23,200 nucleotides of DNA, from NCBI GenBank assembly GCA_001790315.1, contig MGCE01000172.1:1-23200 (forward strand), in the 5' to 3' direction. Each line of letters opens with the position of its first letter. Position 1 is the stretch's first letter. The DNA comes from Candidatus Rokubacteria bacterium RIFCSPLOWO2_02_FULL_72_37. GTDB lineage: Bacteria; Methylomirabilota; Methylomirabilia; Rokubacteriales; CSP1-6. The notes beneath the pieces are model-generated. The model searched no databases. It saw only the letters and a program-made list of their open reading frames with translations, and was not told the origin of the DNA. The position numbers were made by a program, and so were the translations under genes. Of this stretch, positions 1 through 6,768 are shown in pieces.

Positions 1-57
1 GAGACGTATCGAACACTCGGCATTGACGGCGCCGGTCGCCGGCCGGACGCTCTCCGC

Positions 58-573
58 GTGCAACTCGCGGAGATGCTCGTCGCCGTCGCGATCCTCGGCC
101 TCACCCTCAGCGGCGTTCTCGCCGCCCTCGAATCCGGCCGTCGAGCCTACGCCATCGGCGCCGCGCGCGCCGAGTCGCAGCAGGGGGCGCGCGTGGCGCT
201 CGACCGCCTGGCGCGCGAGCTCCGAGGAGCGGGCGCCGGACCGTTGCCCTTCGTCGCGATCTCCGTGGCCGAGCGCGAGCGCGTGGTGCTCCATCGCGAT
301 CTCGACGGTGACGGCGTCACGACGGCGCGCGGTGAGACGGTCACGTGGACGCTCGACGGCACCGTGCTCCGCCGCGATGCCGGTGGCGGCGCCCAGCCCG
401 TGGCCCGCGGCGCGACGCGGTTCGTCCTCGAGTACCTCGACGGCGCCGGTCAGCCGACGGTGGTGCCCGGAGACGTGCGCAGCATCGCGGTCACGCTGAC
501 CGCCGAGGCGGGCAGGGGCGCCGAGCGGGCCGGGGCGACCTTTTCCACCGAGGTGCGCCTGCGGAATCGCTGA
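58..573 (+). CDS. Type IV pilin/pseudopilin-like protein, PilW/GspJ-type (N-terminus uncertain)
   Basis: The N-terminal part reads LAEMLVAVAILGLTLSG, the hydrophobic helix with the conserved Glu at about +5 that marks type IV prepilins and type II secretion minor pseudopilins. The rest (about 130 residues, with an RELR segment and beta-rich stretches) resembles PilW/GspJ-like minor pilins. Such proteins sit in the inner membrane and help start a pilus or pseudopilus. The usual Gly before the cleavage site is absent: this frame reads Arg-Val-Gln-Leu-Ala-Glu. The frame is open back to base 1, and GTG at 58 is the only standard start in it, which would leave almost no leader. A TTG at 23 in frame 2, overlapping a TGA at 24-26 (TTGA), would give a leader-like peptide in another frame. 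The gene may therefore be frameshifted near base 58 or start upstream of the window. The fold class is fairly sure; the start and exact subtype are not. Confidence 0.6.
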   Translation: MQLAEMLVAVAILGLTLSGVLAALESGRRAYAIGAARAESQQGARVALDRLARELRGAGAGPLPFVAISVAERERVVLHRDLDGDGVTTARGETVTWTLDGTVLRRDAGGGAQPVARGATRFVLEYLDGAGQPTVVPGDVRSIAVTLTAEAGRGAERAGATFSTEVRLRNR

Positions 574-582
574 GCGGCGCGG

Positions 583-588
583 TACACT
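583..588 (+). promoter_or_regulatory. Putative -10 element (TACACT) for the M48 protease gene
   Basis: TACACT matches the -10 consensus at 4 of 6 positions and fits the TANNNT pattern. It ends 7 nt before the ATG at 596, so transcription would begin at or next to the start codon and give a leaderless mRNA. No -35 box or Shine-Dalgarno sequence is visible. This rests on spacing and sequence alone. Confidence 0.35.
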
Positions 589-595
589 CCACGCC

Positions 596-1372
596 ATGAC
601 GCGCGTACGGCGCTCCATGCTCGCCATCGGGCTCGCCGGGTCGATCGCTGCCTGCCAGACGGTCCCCTACACGGGGCGCAGCCAGATCATGCTGCTGCCC
701 GAGACGGCCGAGTTGCAGATGGGACTGGACTCCTACCAGGAGGTCCTCAAGAAGTCACAGCTCTCGCGCGACGCGGCGGTCGTGGAGCAGGTACGGCGCG
801 TGGGGCAGCGGATCGCCGCTGCGACGGGACGCAACGACTACCGCTGGGAGTTCAATGCCATCGAGGACAAGCAGGCGAATGCCTTCTGCCTGCCCGGCGG
901 CAAGGTCGCGGTCTACACCGGGATCCTGCCGATCACCCGCGACGACGCCGGGCTGGCCGCCGTCCTCGGCCACGAGGTGGCCCACGCGATCGCCCGGCAC
1001 GGAGGCGAGCGGGTCAGCCAGAGCCTCCTCGTCCAGACGGGGCTCGCCGCCACCCAGGCGGCGATGACCCGGCGCGATCCGCGGACCGTCCAGACGGTCA
1101 CCGCGCTGCTCGGGGCGGGGGCGACGGTCGGCCTCCTCCTGCCGTGGAGCCGCAACCAGGAGTCCGAGGCGGACCACCTCGGCCTCATCTTCATGGCCAA
1201 GGCTGGGTATCATCCGTCGGCTGCGAGAGATCTATGGGTGAGGATGGCCGAGGCGGCGCGCGGGCGCCAGCGCCCGCCCGAGTTCCTCTCGACGCACCCC
1301 GCTGAGGCGACGCGCATCCGGCAGATCGAGGCCTGGATCCCCGAAGCCCTCCGCTACTACCAGCCTCGCTGA
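596..1372 (+). CDS. M48 family metalloprotease, predicted lipoprotein (BepA/LoiP-like)
   Basis: A 258-residue zinc metalloprotease. Residues 1-20 form a lipoprotein signal: Arg-rich start, hydrophobic core, and lipobox SIAAC with Cys20 as the probable lipidated residue. The zinc-binding helix HEVAH is at 126-130 (His126, Glu127, His130). Glu191 in the ESEAD segment lies 65 residues after His126, the spacing of the third zinc ligand in E. coli BepA. His234 in STHP fits the conserved C-terminal His of the family. Known relatives act in the periplasm on misfolded outer-membrane proteins, so a cell-envelope quality-control role is inferred. The length is that of a single-domain member, without the TPR domain of BepA. 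ATG 596 is 22 nt after the pilin-like gene, with no Shine-Dalgarno but a TACACT just upstream. The family is secure; the substrate is unknown. Confidence 0.9.
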   Translation: MTRVRRSMLAIGLAGSIAACQTVPYTGRSQIMLLPETAELQMGLDSYQEVLKKSQLSRDAAVVEQVRRVGQRIAAATGRNDYRWEFNAIEDKQANAFCLPGGKVAVYTGILPITRDDAGLAAVLGHEVAHAIARHGGERVSQSLLVQTGLAATQAAMTRRDPRTVQTVTALLGAGATVGLLLPWSRNQESEADHLGLIFMAKAGYHPSAARDLWVRMAEAARGRQRPPEFLSTHPAEATRIRQIEAWIPEALRYYQPR

Positions 1373-1488
1373 CCGGCCCGCCGGGCTCCCCGGGGCACCA
1401 TCCAGGGGGTTTCCGGGGCGCCTCTTCCCCCACAGGTGGTCACAGCCGCCGGGTGAGCCGAATCCATCGGAAAATCCTGTGTTTTCCC
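1373..1488. other. Non-coding region between the M48 gene and the mraZ promoter
   Basis: I see no credible ORF here. Just after the protease stop there are GC-rich short inverted repeats (for example GCCCG/CGGGC at 1376-1386), but no T-tract follows, so I do not call a terminator. From about 1461 the composition turns clearly more AT-rich as it approaches the promoter. Confidence 0.5.
1469..1487. repeat. Short inverted repeat GGAAAA-N7-TTTTCC directly upstream of the mraZ -35 box
   Basis: The six-base arms GGAAAA (1469-1474) and TTTTCC (1482-1487) are perfect complements around a 7-nt centre, ending one base before the TTGACA. The position suits an operator for a dimeric regulator, or the A/T-tracts of an UP element. 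No regulator is identified. Confidence 0.4.
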
Positions 1489-1516
1489 TTGACACAACCT
1501 TCTCGGTGACGCTAAT
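1489..1516 (+). promoter_or_regulatory. Sigma70-type promoter of the dcw operon (TTGACA-N16-GCTAAT)
   Basis: A perfect -35 hexamer TTGACA lies at 1489-1494. After a 16-nt spacer, GCTAAT (1511-1516) matches the -10 consensus at 4 of 6 positions. Transcription would start near 1523, about 50 nt before mraZ. The surrounding dip in GC and the position at the head of the cluster support it. It is the best promoter match I found in the window. Confidence 0.7.
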
Positions 1517-1528
1517 CTCGCCAACCAA

Positions 1529-1548
1529 GTGGGGCATAGTGGGATGAA
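1529..1548 (+). promoter_or_regulatory. MraZ-box-like direct repeats (GTGGG, 10-nt period)
   Basis: GTGGG occurs at 1529-1533 and again at 1539-1543, exactly 10 nt apart, just downstream of the predicted transcription start. In E. coli and mycoplasmas MraZ represses its own operon by binding TGGG-type direct repeats with this 10-nt period upstream of mraZ. Only two direct copies are visible. A third CCCAC (GTGGG on the other strand) at 1561-1565 is inverted and off-register. Autoregulation by MraZ is inferred from family knowledge. Confidence 0.6.
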
Positions 1549-1573
1549 ATAAAACCTGGCCCCACGACATGAC

Positions 1574-2017
1574 ATGTTCATAGGGCGATATCAGCACACG
1601 GTGGATCCGAAGGGCCGGTTGAGCATCCCGGCGCGCTACCGGGATGCGCTGGCGCAGTACGAGGGCGGCCTGATCGTCGTGTCGAACGGCCAGGCCCTCG
1701 AGGTGTATCCGTACCCCGAGTGGGAGCGCCTCGTCGCGGCGATCAACGAGCAGTCGCGCTTCGACGCCGGGGTGCGCACGCTCGGGCGCCTCTACGTGTC
1801 GCGGGCCAAGGAGGTCGAGCTCGACGGCGCCGGCCGCGTGCTCCTGCCGCCCGACACGCGCGAGCAGGCCGGCCTCACGAAAGAGGTCACGCTGGTCGGC
1901 ATCGGCCGCGAGTTCTTCGAGATCTGGGATCGCGCGCGCTTCGCCGAGTACGAGCGCGCGCACGGCGACGGGATCGAGTCGGGCTTCGAGCGATTGTCGC
2001 AGCTGGGAGTGAAGTAG
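1574..2017 (+). CDS. mraZ: Transcriptional regulator MraZ
   Basis: A 147-residue protein of normal MraZ length, first gene of the dcw cluster. It carries two SpoVT/AbrB-like half-domains. The first has the DPKGRLSIPARYRD signature near residues 11-25; the second has the matching DGAGRVLLPPDTRE signature in the middle of the protein. MraZ forms ring-shaped oligomers that bind repeated boxes upstream of its own gene and repress the operon, and two such boxes lie at 1529-1548. The ATG at 1574 begins the canonical MFIGRYQHTVD, so the start is secure, although no Shine-Dalgarno is visible. An earlier ATG at 1569 in another frame opens a four-codon ORF (stop 1581-1583) that overlaps this start. The stop codon abuts or overlaps the beginning of rsmH. 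Confidence 0.95.
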   Translation: MFIGRYQHTVDPKGRLSIPARYRDALAQYEGGLIVVSNGQALEVYPYPEWERLVAAINEQSRFDAGVRTLGRLYVSRAKEVELDGAGRVLLPPDTREQAGLTKEVTLVGIGREFFEIWDRARFAEYERAHGDGIESGFERLSQLGVK

Positions 2018-2028
2018 TTCACCTCCCG

Positions 2029-2889
2029 GTGCTCGTCGACGAGGTCGCGTTCCTCCTGCGACCGCGCGGCGCGGGCTGGGTGATCGACGGGACGGTGGGA
2101 ATGGGCGGTCACGCGGAGGCGATCCTGGGCGGGAGCGGCCCGGACGTCCGGCTCCTCGGTCTCGACGTGGACCCCGAGGCGCTGGCGCGCGCGGGCGCGC
2201 GCCTGGCACCGTTCGGCGACCGCGTGCGCCTGGCCCGGGAGAGCTTCCGGCACCTCGGGCGCGCGGCGGCGGCCCACGGCCTCGACGAGGCGCGCGCCAT
2301 CCTGCTCGACCTCGGCATCTCGTCGTGGCAGCTCGAGGCCTCCGGGCGCGGCTTCTCCTTCCAGACCGACGAGCCGCTCGACATGCGGCTCGACCCCGAC
2401 GCCCGCGAGACGGCCGCGGCGCTCGCGAACCGCCTCCCCGAGCCCGAGCTGGCCCGGATCATCTTCGAGTACGGCGAGGAGCCCCACGCGCGTCGCATCG
2501 CGCGCGCGATCGTCCGGCGCCGCCCGCTCGCGACCACGGCCGACCTCGTCGCGGCAGTCCGGAGCGCGGTGCCGCGCGCGGCCTGGCCCCGACGGATCCA
2601 CGTCGCGACGCGAACGTTCCAGGCCTTGCGGATGGCCGTCAACGACGAACCCGGAGCGCTCCGCCAGGCGCTTCACGAGGCGCCAGAGCTGCTCGCCCGC
2701 GGCGGCCGGCTCGGCGTCGTGTCCTTCCATTCGGGCGAAGATCGCATCGTGAAGCGGACGTTCCGAGATCTCCGGCCGGCGGGATTCGCCGAGCTCGAGC
2801 CGTCGCCCTGTGCGCCCACGGACGACGAGGTGCGGGCCAATCCCCGCGCCAGGAGCGCCAAGCTGCGCGTGCTGGAGCGGCTCCGGTGA
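2029..2889 (+). CDS. rsmH: 16S rRNA (cytosine(1402)-N(4))-methyltransferase RsmH
   Basis: An S-adenosylmethionine-dependent enzyme that methylates N4 of C1402 in 16S rRNA. SAM-binding motif I reads DGTVGMGGHAEAIL; further signatures are LGLDVDPEAL, LLDLGISSWQLE, PLDMRLDP, ALRMAVNDE and VVSFHSGEDRIVKRTF. All match the MraW/RsmH family, and the length (about 286-298 residues) is near normal. The start is a problem. Homology clearly reaches VVHLPVLVDEV, whose codons begin at 2014, but the frame has no ATG, GTG or TTG between 1720 and 2029. GTG 2029, used here, cuts off the conserved His-x-Pro. A rare start is possible: ATT 1993, or GTT 2017, which lies 7 nt after GGGAG at 2005-2009. The stop overlaps the ftsL start by 4 nt (GTGA). 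Confidence 0.9.
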   Translation: MLVDEVAFLLRPRGAGWVIDGTVGMGGHAEAILGGSGPDVRLLGLDVDPEALARAGARLAPFGDRVRLARESFRHLGRAAAAHGLDEARAILLDLGISSWQLEASGRGFSFQTDEPLDMRLDPDARETAAALANRLPEPELARIIFEYGEEPHARRIARAIVRRRPLATTADLVAAVRSAVPRAAWPRRIHVATRTFQALRMAVNDEPGALRQALHEAPELLARGGRLGVVSFHSGEDRIVKRTFRDLRPAGFAELEPSPCAPTDDEVRANPRARSAKLRVLERLR

Positions 2890-3284
2890 CGAAGCCACAG
2901 CGACTCTATCGTGACCACGATCCCCGCGTCCGGCGCTTGCTCGCCAGAGCGCTCGGCTGCGCGGCCCTGGTCGTGCTGAGCGCGCTCGCCGCCGCCGGCG
3001 CGCGCGTGCAGCAGGTGCACCTCGCGTACCGTCTCGACGCGCTGCACGGCGAGCACGACCGCCTCGGGGGCGTGATCCGGCAGCTCGAGATCGAGGTGGC
3101 GACCCTCCGCTCGCCGGGGCGGCTCGACTCCCGCGCGCGGCAACTCGGGATGACGAGCCCCGCGCAGGATCAGATCCGCCTCGCCCGCGAGTACGTCCCC
3201 GGCGGCACCGGACTGGCGGCCGACCTGAGTCTGCGGGCCGACGCGGGCGGCACGCCGGGCTCGAGGACACGCCGCGCGCCGTGA
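2886..3284 (+). CDS. ftsL: Cell division protein FtsL
   Basis: A 132-residue small bitopic protein. A basic cytoplasmic N-terminus (RLYRDHDPRVRRLLAR) is followed by one transmembrane helix (about 20-39), then a heptad-like coiled coil (about 44-75), then the segment LDSRARQLGMTSPAQDQI, which resembles the end of the FtsL/DivIC coiled coil. FtsL bridges FtsQ/FtsB and the FtsW-FtsI synthase at the septum. The family is poorly conserved in sequence, so the call rests on size, topology, the LGM segment and the position between rsmH and ftsI. The GTG start at 2886 overlaps the rsmH stop (GTGA), and its own stop overlaps the ftsI start in the same way, which suggests translational coupling. The C-terminal 30 residues are low-complexity Gly/Arg/Ala. 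Confidence 0.85.
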   Translation: MTKPQRLYRDHDPRVRRLLARALGCAALVVLSALAAAGARVQQVHLAYRLDALHGEHDRLGGVIRQLEIEVATLRSPGRLDSRARQLGMTSPAQDQIRLAREYVPGGTGLAADLSLRADAGGTPGSRTRRAP

Positions 3285-5245
3285 CGGACCAGGGCGTCCG
3301 CAGCCGGGTCCTGATTCTCGCGGTGGTCCTGGCCGTGGCGTTCGGGGGCCTCGGCGGTCGCCTCGGCTGGCTGATGCTCGTCGAGCGCGGCGAGCTCGCG
3401 CAACTGGCGGAGCGCCAGTACTCGCGCACCATCGCGCTGCACGCCCAGCGCGGGCCGATCGTCGACCGGCGAGGGGCGCCGCTCGCCACCTCGACGGAGG
3501 CCGAGTCTCTCTTCGCCCAGGCGCGCGGCGTCGGCGATCCGGTGCGGGTCGCCGCGCGCGTGGCGCCGCTCATCGGCCTCCCGGAAGCCGAGATCCACGC
3601 CGCGCTCACCGGCTCACGGACGTTCGTCTGGCTCCGGCGGAAGCTCCCGCCCGCCGTCGCCGAGCGGGTGCGGGCCCTGCGCGAGCCGGGCCTCGGGTTC
3701 GTGTCCGAGCCGCTGCGCCTGTATCCGAACCGCGAGCTCGCGGCGCAGGTCCTGGGGTTCGAGGGCGTCGAGACCGGACTCGAGGGCGTCGAGCGGGCGT
3801 TCGAGGAGGAGCTCGCCGGCATCCCCGGCAAGGCGATCGTCGGGCGCGACGCGCTCGGCCGGGAGGTGGCCGCGCCCCACGTGCTGAAGCGCCCCGCCCC
3901 CGGACATGGCCTGATGCTGACGCTGGACCGGACCATCCAGTACATCGCCGAGCGGGAGATCGACGCGGCGCAGCGTCGCACGGACGCCCGGGCCGCGATG
4001 GCCGTCGTGCTGGAACCCCGCACCGGCGACGTGCTCGCGCTCGCGATCCGTCCGACCTTCAACCCGAACACGTTCCTCGACGTCCCGTCGCGAGACCGCT
4101 GGCGCAACCTCGCGATCACGGATCCGTTCGAGCCGGGCTCGACGTTCAAGGTGATCCTGGCCGCCGCGGCGCTCGAGGAGGGTGTGGTGCGGCCCGAGGA
4201 CCGGATCAACGGCGAGGGCGGCGCGATCACGGTCGCGGGAACCACGATCCGCGACTGGAAGAAGTACGGCTGGCTCACCTTCGCCGAGGTGCTGCAGAAC
4301 TCCTCGAACGTGGGGGCGATCAAGGTCGGTCTCGCCCTCGGCCGCGACCGCTACCACCGGTACATCACCGCGTTCGGCTTCGGCGCGCCGACCGAGGTCG
4401 GTCTGCTCGGGGAGAGCCGGGGACTCCTGCGCGAGCCGCGGCGGTGGTCGATGCTCTCGCTGCCGACGATGTCGATCGGCCAGGAGATCTCCGTCACGGC
4501 ACTGCAGCTCGTCGCGGCCGTCGGGGCGATCGCCAACGACGGCACGCTGATGCAGCCCCGCCTCCTGCGCGCGACGTTCGACGCGGACGGCACGGAGCTC
4601 CGGCGCGTCGAGCCGCGGCGGGTGCGCCAGGTGGTCTCCCCGGAGACGGCCCAGACCCTGACGCGGCTGCTCGTGCGCGTCGTGGAGCAGGGGACCGGGC
4701 ACAATGCCGCGATCCCGGGGTACGAGGTCGCTGGCAAGACGGGGACCGCGCAGAAGCTCGATCCGACGACGCGGCGCTACTCGCATGCGCCCGGGGTGCT
4801 GTCGTTCGTCGGCTTCGCGCCGGCCGACGACCCCCGGTTCGTGATGCTCGTGCTGCTCGACGAGCCGCGGAACGAGAAGTGGGGCAGCGAGGCGGCCGCC
4901 CCGGTCTTCGCCGCGATCGGCCGGGAGATCCTGCGCTATCTCGAGGTCCCGCCGCGGGACGCCCAGCCGGTCCAGATCGTCGCCGGCCAGCCGGCCGAGT
5001 CCAGGCTCGGCTCGGCGGTGCGACTCGTGAGCACGGCGCCCGCGGGCGGCGGCCCGGAGGGCCTCGTGCCCGACCTCGGCGGGCTGACGCTCCGTCAGGC
5101 CCTCGCGACCCTCGCCGCGCTCCGCCTCGAAGTCCGCATCGGAGGCCAGGGGCGCGTGGTCGGCCAGATTCCGGCGCCCGGAACGCCGCTCGCGCCGGGG
5201 ATGGTCGTGAGCCTCAGGCTCAGGAGCGGGGCCGTACGCCCATGA
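3281..5245 (+). CDS. ftsI: Peptidoglycan D,D-transpeptidase FtsI (PBP3) with C-terminal PASTA domain
   Basis: A class B penicillin-binding protein that cross-links septal peptidoglycan with FtsW. It is 654 residues long. An N-terminal membrane anchor (about 9-30) is followed by a pedestal/dimerisation domain starting at RGPIVDRRG (about 57-65) and then the transpeptidase domain. The active-site motifs are complete: SxxK as STFK with nucleophile Ser287 and Lys290, SxN as Ser341-Ser342-Asn343, and KTGT at 486-489. After the catalytic domain, residues about 592-650 (VPDLGGLTLRQALATL, then GRVVGQIPAPGTPL) form one PASTA domain, which makes the protein longer than E. coli FtsI (588 residues). PASTA domains can bind muropeptides or beta-lactams. 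Start and stop overlap or nearly touch the neighbours, consistent with operon expression. Confidence 0.95.
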   Translation: MTDQGVRSRVLILAVVLAVAFGGLGGRLGWLMLVERGELAQLAERQYSRTIALHAQRGPIVDRRGAPLATSTEAESLFAQARGVGDPVRVAARVAPLIGLPEAEIHAALTGSRTFVWLRRKLPPAVAERVRALREPGLGFVSEPLRLYPNRELAAQVLGFEGVETGLEGVERAFEEELAGIPGKAIVGRDALGREVAAPHVLKRPAPGHGLMLTLDRTIQYIAEREIDAAQRRTDARAAMAVVLEPRTGDVLALAIRPTFNPNTFLDVPSRDRWRNLAITDPFEPGSTFKVILAAAALEEGVVRPEDRINGEGGAITVAGTTIRDWKKYGWLTFAEVLQNSSNVGAIKVGLALGRDRYHRYITAFGFGAPTEVGLLGESRGLLREPRRWSMLSLPTMSIGQEISVTALQLVAAVGAIANDGTLMQPRLLRATFDADGTELRRVEPRRVRQVVSPETAQTLTRLLVRVVEQGTGHNAAIPGYEVAGKTGTAQKLDPTTRRYSHAPGVLSFVGFAPADDPRFVMLVLLDEPRNEKWGSEAAAPVFAAIGREILRYLEVPPRDAQPVQIVAGQPAESRLGSAVRLVSTAPAGGGPEGLVPDLGGLTLRQALATLAALRLEVRIGGQGRVVGQIPAPGTPLAPGMVVSLRLRSGAVRP

Positions 5246-5268
5246 CAGCCCAGGGCCGTGGACGAGAC

Positions 5269-5272
5269 GGAG
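5269..5272 (+). promoter_or_regulatory. Ribosome binding site deciding the murE start
   Basis: GGAG lies 6 nt before the ATG at 5279. The earlier in-frame GTG at 5258 has no comparable site, so 5279 is preferred. Confidence 0.5.
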
Positions 5273-5278
5273 CGTGAC

Positions 5279-6760
5279 ATGCCCGTGACGGAGCTGCTCG
5301 CGGCGCTGCCGGTCAAGCGCGTGGTGGGCGATCCGCCCCCCGCGGTCACGTCGCTCACCGCCGACTCGCGCCGCGTTCGGCCGGGCTCCTGCTTCGTCGC
5401 GATCGCCGGCCTCCGGCAGGACGCCCGCCGGTTCGTCCCGGAGGCCGTGGCGCGCGGCGCGACGCTCGTCGTCACCGAGGGCGAGCCCCGCGGCGACGTG
5501 GCGGTGGCGCAGGTGCTCGTGCCCTCGGCCCGCGCGTCGCTCGCGCGGCTGGCCGACGCCTGGTACGGCCACCCCTCGCGCGACCTCACGCTCGTGGGCA
5601 TCACCGGCACGAACGGCAAGACGACGACCTCGTACCTGGTGGAAGCGCTGCTGCGGGCGCGAGGGCTCGCGACGGGCGTGATCGGCACCGTGCACTACGT
5701 CGTCGGCGCCGAGCGCCGCCCCGCCGGCCAGACGACGCCGGAGGCGCTCGAGCTCCAGGGGATGCTCGCGGAGATGCGCGCCGCCGGAGTCCGCGGCGTC
5801 GCCATGGAGGTCTCCTCGCACGCCCTGGCGCTCTCGCGCGTCGACGGGCTCGCTTTCGACGTCGCGGTGTTCACCAACCTGACCCAGGACCACCTGGACT
5901 TCCACGGCACCCTGCAGAGCTACGGGCTCGCGAAGCGGCGTCTCTTCGAGCTCACCGCGGCCTCGCCGAAGGCCGGACGCGCGGCCGTCATCAACGCGGA
6001 CGATCCCGCCGGCGCCACGATGGTCGCGGGCCTCGACCTGCGCGTCCTCACCTTCGGGCTCGGCCCCGCCGCAGAGGTCCGCGCCGTCGAGCGCGCCTCG
6101 TCGCTCGACGGGATCCGGATGGTGGTGGACACGCCCCGCGGGCGCCTCGCGGTGGCCTCGCCGCTCATCGGCGAGCACAACGTGATGAATCTCCTCGCGG
6201 CGGTCGCGACCGGCCTGGCGCTGGGCCTGCCGCCCGAGCCCATCGCCGCGGCGCTCGCGCCCGTCGCCGCCGTGCGTGGGCGCTTCGAGCAGGTGCAGGC
6301 GGGGCAGCCCTTCCTCGTGATCGTGGACTACGCCCACACGCCGGACGCCCTCGAGCGGGTGCTCGCCACCGCGCGCAAGCTCACGCGCGGGCGGCTCGGC
6401 GTCGTTTTCGGCTGCGGCGGCGACCGCGACCGCGGCAAGCGTCCGGTCATGGGGGAGATCGCCGCGCGCCTCGCCGACCGCGTCTGGGTGACGTCGGACA
6501 ACCCGCGCTCGGAGTCGCCCGAGGCGATCATCGCCGAGATCCTCGCCGGCGTCGGGCGCGCGCCGGCGTCCGCGGGCCGGTGTGAGCACGACGTCGACCG
6601 GGCCCGCGCGATCCGGGCCGCGCTTTACTGGGCGGAGAGTGGTGATACCGTGGTGATCGCAGGGAAGGGCCACGAGACCTACCAGCTCGTGGGTTCCGAA
6701 GTGCTCCCCTTCGACGACCGGGAAGTTGCCAGGCGCGTCCTGTCGGAGCGTTCGCCATAG
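5279..6760 (+). CDS. murE: UDP-MurNAc-L-alanyl-D-glutamate--2,6-diaminopimelate ligase
   Basis: A cytoplasmic Mur ligase that adds the third stem-peptide residue. It has 493 residues from ATG 5279; an in-frame GTG at 5258 would add seven. The ATP-binding P-loop is GITGTNGKTTT (Lys114). The Lys that becomes carbamylated is Lys219 in SYGLAKRRLFE. The C-terminal DNPR motif (407-410, followed by SES) is the signature of enzymes that use meso-diaminopimelate rather than lysine, so the peptidoglycan is predicted to be the A1-gamma type usual for diderms. Other conserved segments include EVSSHAL, DHLDFHG and VDYAHTPD. It lies 33 nt after ftsI and 8 nt before murF. No key residue is missing. Confidence 0.95.
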   Translation: MPVTELLAALPVKRVVGDPPPAVTSLTADSRRVRPGSCFVAIAGLRQDARRFVPEAVARGATLVVTEGEPRGDVAVAQVLVPSARASLARLADAWYGHPSRDLTLVGITGTNGKTTTSYLVEALLRARGLATGVIGTVHYVVGAERRPAGQTTPEALELQGMLAEMRAAGVRGVAMEVSSHALALSRVDGLAFDVAVFTNLTQDHLDFHGTLQSYGLAKRRLFELTAASPKAGRAAVINADDPAGATMVAGLDLRVLTFGLGPAAEVRAVERASSLDGIRMVVDTPRGRLAVASPLIGEHNVMNLLAAVATGLALGLPPEPIAAALAPVAAVRGRFEQVQAGQPFLVIVDYAHTPDALERVLATARKLTRGRLGVVFGCGGDRDRGKRPVMGEIAARLADRVWVTSDNPRSESPEAIIAEILAGVGRAPASAGRCEHDVDRARAIRAALYWAESGDTVVIAGKGHETYQLVGSEVLPFDDREVARRVLSERSP

Positions 6761-6768
6761 GGAGGCGC

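Noticed and set aside
1374..1420. GC-rich stem-loops after the M48 gene as an intrinsic terminator
   Set aside because: Stems are short and no run of T follows. The same holds elsewhere: I found no intrinsic terminator with a T-tract in the window.
1792..4323. Very long open frame on the minus strand (over 800 codons)
   Set aside because: It lies opposite rsmH, ftsL and ftsI, which have clear family motifs. Its translation is low-complexity Arg/Ser/Ala/Pro, typical of antisense frames in GC-rich DNA.
3614..6673. Minus-strand open frame of about 1000 codons opposite ftsI and murE
   Set aside because: Same reason: it is rich in Arg, His, Gly, Ala and Asp with no domain, and is a by-product of GC-rich third codon positions in the genes on the other strand.
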